A DNA stretch of 64,000 nucleotides, taken from assembly GCA_964571135.1 (NCBI GenBank), contig CAZMZW010000004.1, forward strand, positions 62,001 to 126,000, in the 5' to 3' direction. The notes under the pieces are model-generated. The model was not told where the DNA came from and searched no databases. It saw nothing but the letters and a program-made list of their open reading frames with translations. Position numbers and translations under genes: made by a program. This stretch comes from CAZMZW01 sp964571135 (GTDB lineage Bacteria > Chloroflexota > Anaerolineae > Anaerolineales > Anaerolineaceae). Within the stretch, counting starts at the first letter, position 1. Each line of letters starts with the position of its first letter. Positions 62,339 to 64,000 of the stretch are shown here, in pieces.

Positions 62339-63553
62339 ATGCAGTTACTCAGCTCACTTAAAATCAAGTTGTTTGCCTTGCTTTGGAGCGGCCAATCCAT
62401 TTCCCGTTTGGGGGATAGCCTCTATCGCATCGCCTTGTCCTGGTGGGTACTGGAAAAGACTGGTTCGGCAACTATCATGGGCACGGTGCTGATCGTTTCT
62501 TTTGCTCCCATGCTCATCTTCCTGCTCATTGGCGGGATTGCGGTGGACCGCTTCTCGCGGACCCGCCTGATGCTGGCTTCGGATGTCCTGCGCGGGGTGG
62601 TGGTTGTGGTGGTGGCCTGGCTGGCTTATGCCAACACACTGGAGATCTGGCATATCTATATCGCCAGCATACTCTTTGGTTTTGTGGAGGCGTTTTTTCA
62701 ACCGGCCTATACGGCTCTGGTACCGGTGATTGTCCCGGAGAAATCCCTGCCCAGCGCCAATTCGCTTACCAACTTGAGCGGCCAGCTGGCTGGAATGATC
62801 GGGCCTGCCTTTGGAGCAACGCTCATCAGCCTGGGGGGAACATCCTTTGCCTTTCTGCTGGATGGGATTTCCTTTCTAGTTTCAGCAGCCTGTCTTATCC
62901 CGCTGGTATCGGGGATTCAGGAGACACATACCAGGAAAGAAACCCGCAGCCATGTGTGGCATGATTTCCGCGACGGGTTCAAGACCGTGTTCTCCATCCC
63001 CTGGCTGTGGATCTCCATAGCAGTGTTTGCGCTTGGCAATATTTTCCTCAGTGGTCCAATTAACATCGGTATGCCCTTCTTGGTTAAGAATGTCTTGCGG
63101 CAGGATGTCCAAGTGCTGGGCTGGTTGTATTCTGCCGCTTCCGTTGGCGCATTTCTGGGTACGGTCTATATGGGGCGCTTTGCCCGTATTCGCCACCGCG
63201 GCTGGCTGGCATATGGCAGCTACTTTGTAACCGGCCTGGTCATCCTGGGGGTTGGTTTATTTCAAAACCTGCCGGCCTTGCTAGCTTTCATGTTCATTAA
63301 TGGGGTGGCCTTGGCTATCTTTGGAATGATCTGGGTGAATTTGCTCCAGGATAAAATACCCAATGATAAGCTCGGGCGTGTCTCCAGCATTGACATGCTG
63401 GGCTCGTTTGCCCTGCTGCCCATTGGATTTGGCATTGTCGGCTGGATGACCGACCTAATCGGTGCTTCCCAGGTATTTGTGATTGGCGGCTTGGTTTCCA
63501 TACTATTGGCTGTGCTGAGTTTGCTCTCCCCGCATATCCGCAATCTGGATTGA
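62339..63553 (+). CDS. MFS transporter (EntS/MFS_3-like)
   Basis: About 404 residues from the ATG at 62339, with AGGAAA upstream. The frame is open to 62279. Twelve helices. LWSGQSISRLGDSLYRIALSWW at the start and the loop-2/3 motif GGIAVDRFSRTRLMLASDVLRG are typical of MFS_3 exporters such as enterobactin exporter EntS and macrolide exporters. Substrate unknown. This was the neighbour of tRNA-Asn before the element inserted. Confidence 0.9.
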   Translation: MQLLSSLKIKLFALLWSGQSISRLGDSLYRIALSWWVLEKTGSATIMGTVLIVSFAPMLIFLLIGGIAVDRFSRTRLMLASDVLRGVVVVVVAWLAYANTLEIWHIYIASILFGFVEAFFQPAYTALVPVIVPEKSLPSANSLTNLSGQLAGMIGPAFGATLISLGGTSFAFLLDGISFLVSAACLIPLVSGIQETHTRKETRSHVWHDFRDGFKTVFSIPWLWISIAVFALGNIFLSGPINIGMPFLVKNVLRQDVQVLGWLYSAASVGAFLGTVYMGRFARIRHRGWLAYGSYFVTGLVILGVGLFQNLPALLAFMFINGVALAIFGMIWVNLLQDKIPNDKLGRVSSIDMLGSFALLPIGFGIVGWMTDLIGASQVFVIGGLVSILLAVLSLLSPHIRNLD

Positions 63554-63570
63554 GAAAATATTGCTACGAC

Positions 63571-63596
63571 CGGACAAAAGCGGACAATACCGGACA
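63571..63596 (+). repeat. three CGGACA repeats at 10-bp spacing
   Basis: CGGACA begins at 63571, 63581 and 63591, exactly one helical turn apart, just after the MFS gene. The motif may be a protein binding site or chance. Confidence 0.55.
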
Positions 63597-63604
63597 CTTT
63601 TTTC

Positions 63605-63638
63605 AAAACGAATAGTATTTAGGATGACTATTCGTTTT
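63605..63638 (+). terminator. hairpin after the MFS gene
   Basis: AAAACGAATAGT / ACTATTCGTTTT, 12-bp stem with a 10-nt loop. Terminator-like with a short T-run inside the stem. Confidence 0.65.
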
Positions 63639-64000
63639 AGAGGAAACGAATCAAGCTATTGCGTTATCTGAATTATTTTTGCTCCCGCTTGCGTCTCGCA
63701 GGCGTTTTATTGTTGTCATCCTGAGCGAAGCCGATTGCGCAGCATTGCATCACGTAGGTCACGCAAGATTGCGTGACAATTCCCTTCACCTTTTCACAAA
63801 CCTCCCAAATTTCCCGCTTGTATACCGCCGATGATCATCTTGTGATTGAGAACCAACCGCCAACCGTTTCGACCGCGCAACCCGCATTATTCCGTCTTTG
63901 CGAGCCCCGTGGTCTTTATGGGGGGCGGCAATCTCATCTTTAATTTGAGATTGCTTTGTCGCACTACCGTGCTCCTCCCCCGGGGGGGATGCTTGCGCGA
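63639..64000. other. gene-free stretch with intergenic repeats
   Basis: I see no ORF or RNA gene. It contains GTCATCCTGAGCGAAGC (63715-63731) and an inverted repeat GCAATCTCA / TGAGATTGC (63928-63936 and 63946-63954) followed by TTTGTCGCACTAC, the type of GC-rich intergenic repeat found scattered in many bacterial genomes. Confidence 0.5.

Noticed and set aside
1..64000. CRISPR array or rRNA operon
   Set aside because: No regularly spaced repeats of CRISPR type and no rRNA-like sequence seen on either strand.

Overview
The window looks like chromosomal DNA of a member of the Chloroflexota, probably class Anaerolineae. This is inferred from the gene set: an AAA/R3H protein next to tmk, SpoVS without other sporulation genes, a K+-independent H+-pyrophosphatase, a DUF6391-like protein between radA and holA, paired deoxynucleoside kinases, and many lipoproteins with LxxC lipoboxes. 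No rRNA or dnaA is present, so the placement is an inference.

Layout. 1-5 kb: the end of a PEP/pyruvate-binding protein, a DUF2334 lipoprotein and a two-gene ABC exporter on the minus strand. Two ParB-type parS sites (5078-5128) precede a long plus-strand run: pdxS-pdxT (vitamin B6), a GNAT-like gene, AAA/R3H protein, tmk, a DsbA/cyclophilin fusion lipoprotein, PrsW protease, PlsC, ComEC and hppA. 17-23 kb: mixed genes, including a YjbQ gene interrupted by a -1 frame change at a canonical slippery heptamer, an EamA transporter, a cupredoxin, arfB, a membrane protein built of repeated hairpins, and galE. 24-30 kb, minus strand: radA, DUF6391-like, holA; clpC; a thioesterase. 30-40 kb: lipoproteins, an Rrf2 regulator, hutI, an HD hydrolase, an inositol phosphatase, pepF and ssb. 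40-50 kb: cell-surface glycan genes (DegT aminotransferase, GT2, two paralogous GT39-like membrane proteins, a GH10 lipoprotein) enclosing a deoxynucleoside kinase, a nucleotidyltransferase-like gene and a 440-bp AT-rich gap packed with DnaA boxes (45175-45465). That gap is a candidate replication origin, with parS about 40 kb away.

52.9-62.3 kb: a tRNA-Asn(GTT) gene carries a tandem integration. Three direct copies of the tRNA 3' end (52933, 53739, 62236) bound an 805-bp unit with one membrane/coiled-coil gene and an 8.5-kb AT-rich unit. The larger unit has a tyrosine recombinase, a zinc-ribbon/HTH protein, a Rep_trans/MobT-type initiator-relaxase, a small RHH-like protein and an XRE regulator with an inverted-repeat operator. 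Its cargo is a DNA methyltransferase fused to an Mrr-like nuclease, a C39-like peptidase, a PD-(D/E)XK-like protein and unknown proteins. Directly upstream of the initiator gene lies a 24-nt hairpin that closely resembles the nick-site inverted repeat of ICEBs1/Tn916-type origins of transfer. The region therefore reads as an integrative mobilizable element plus an apparent non-autonomous relative.

The window ends with an MFS exporter, the original downstream neighbour of the tRNA, and a gene-free repeat-containing stretch.
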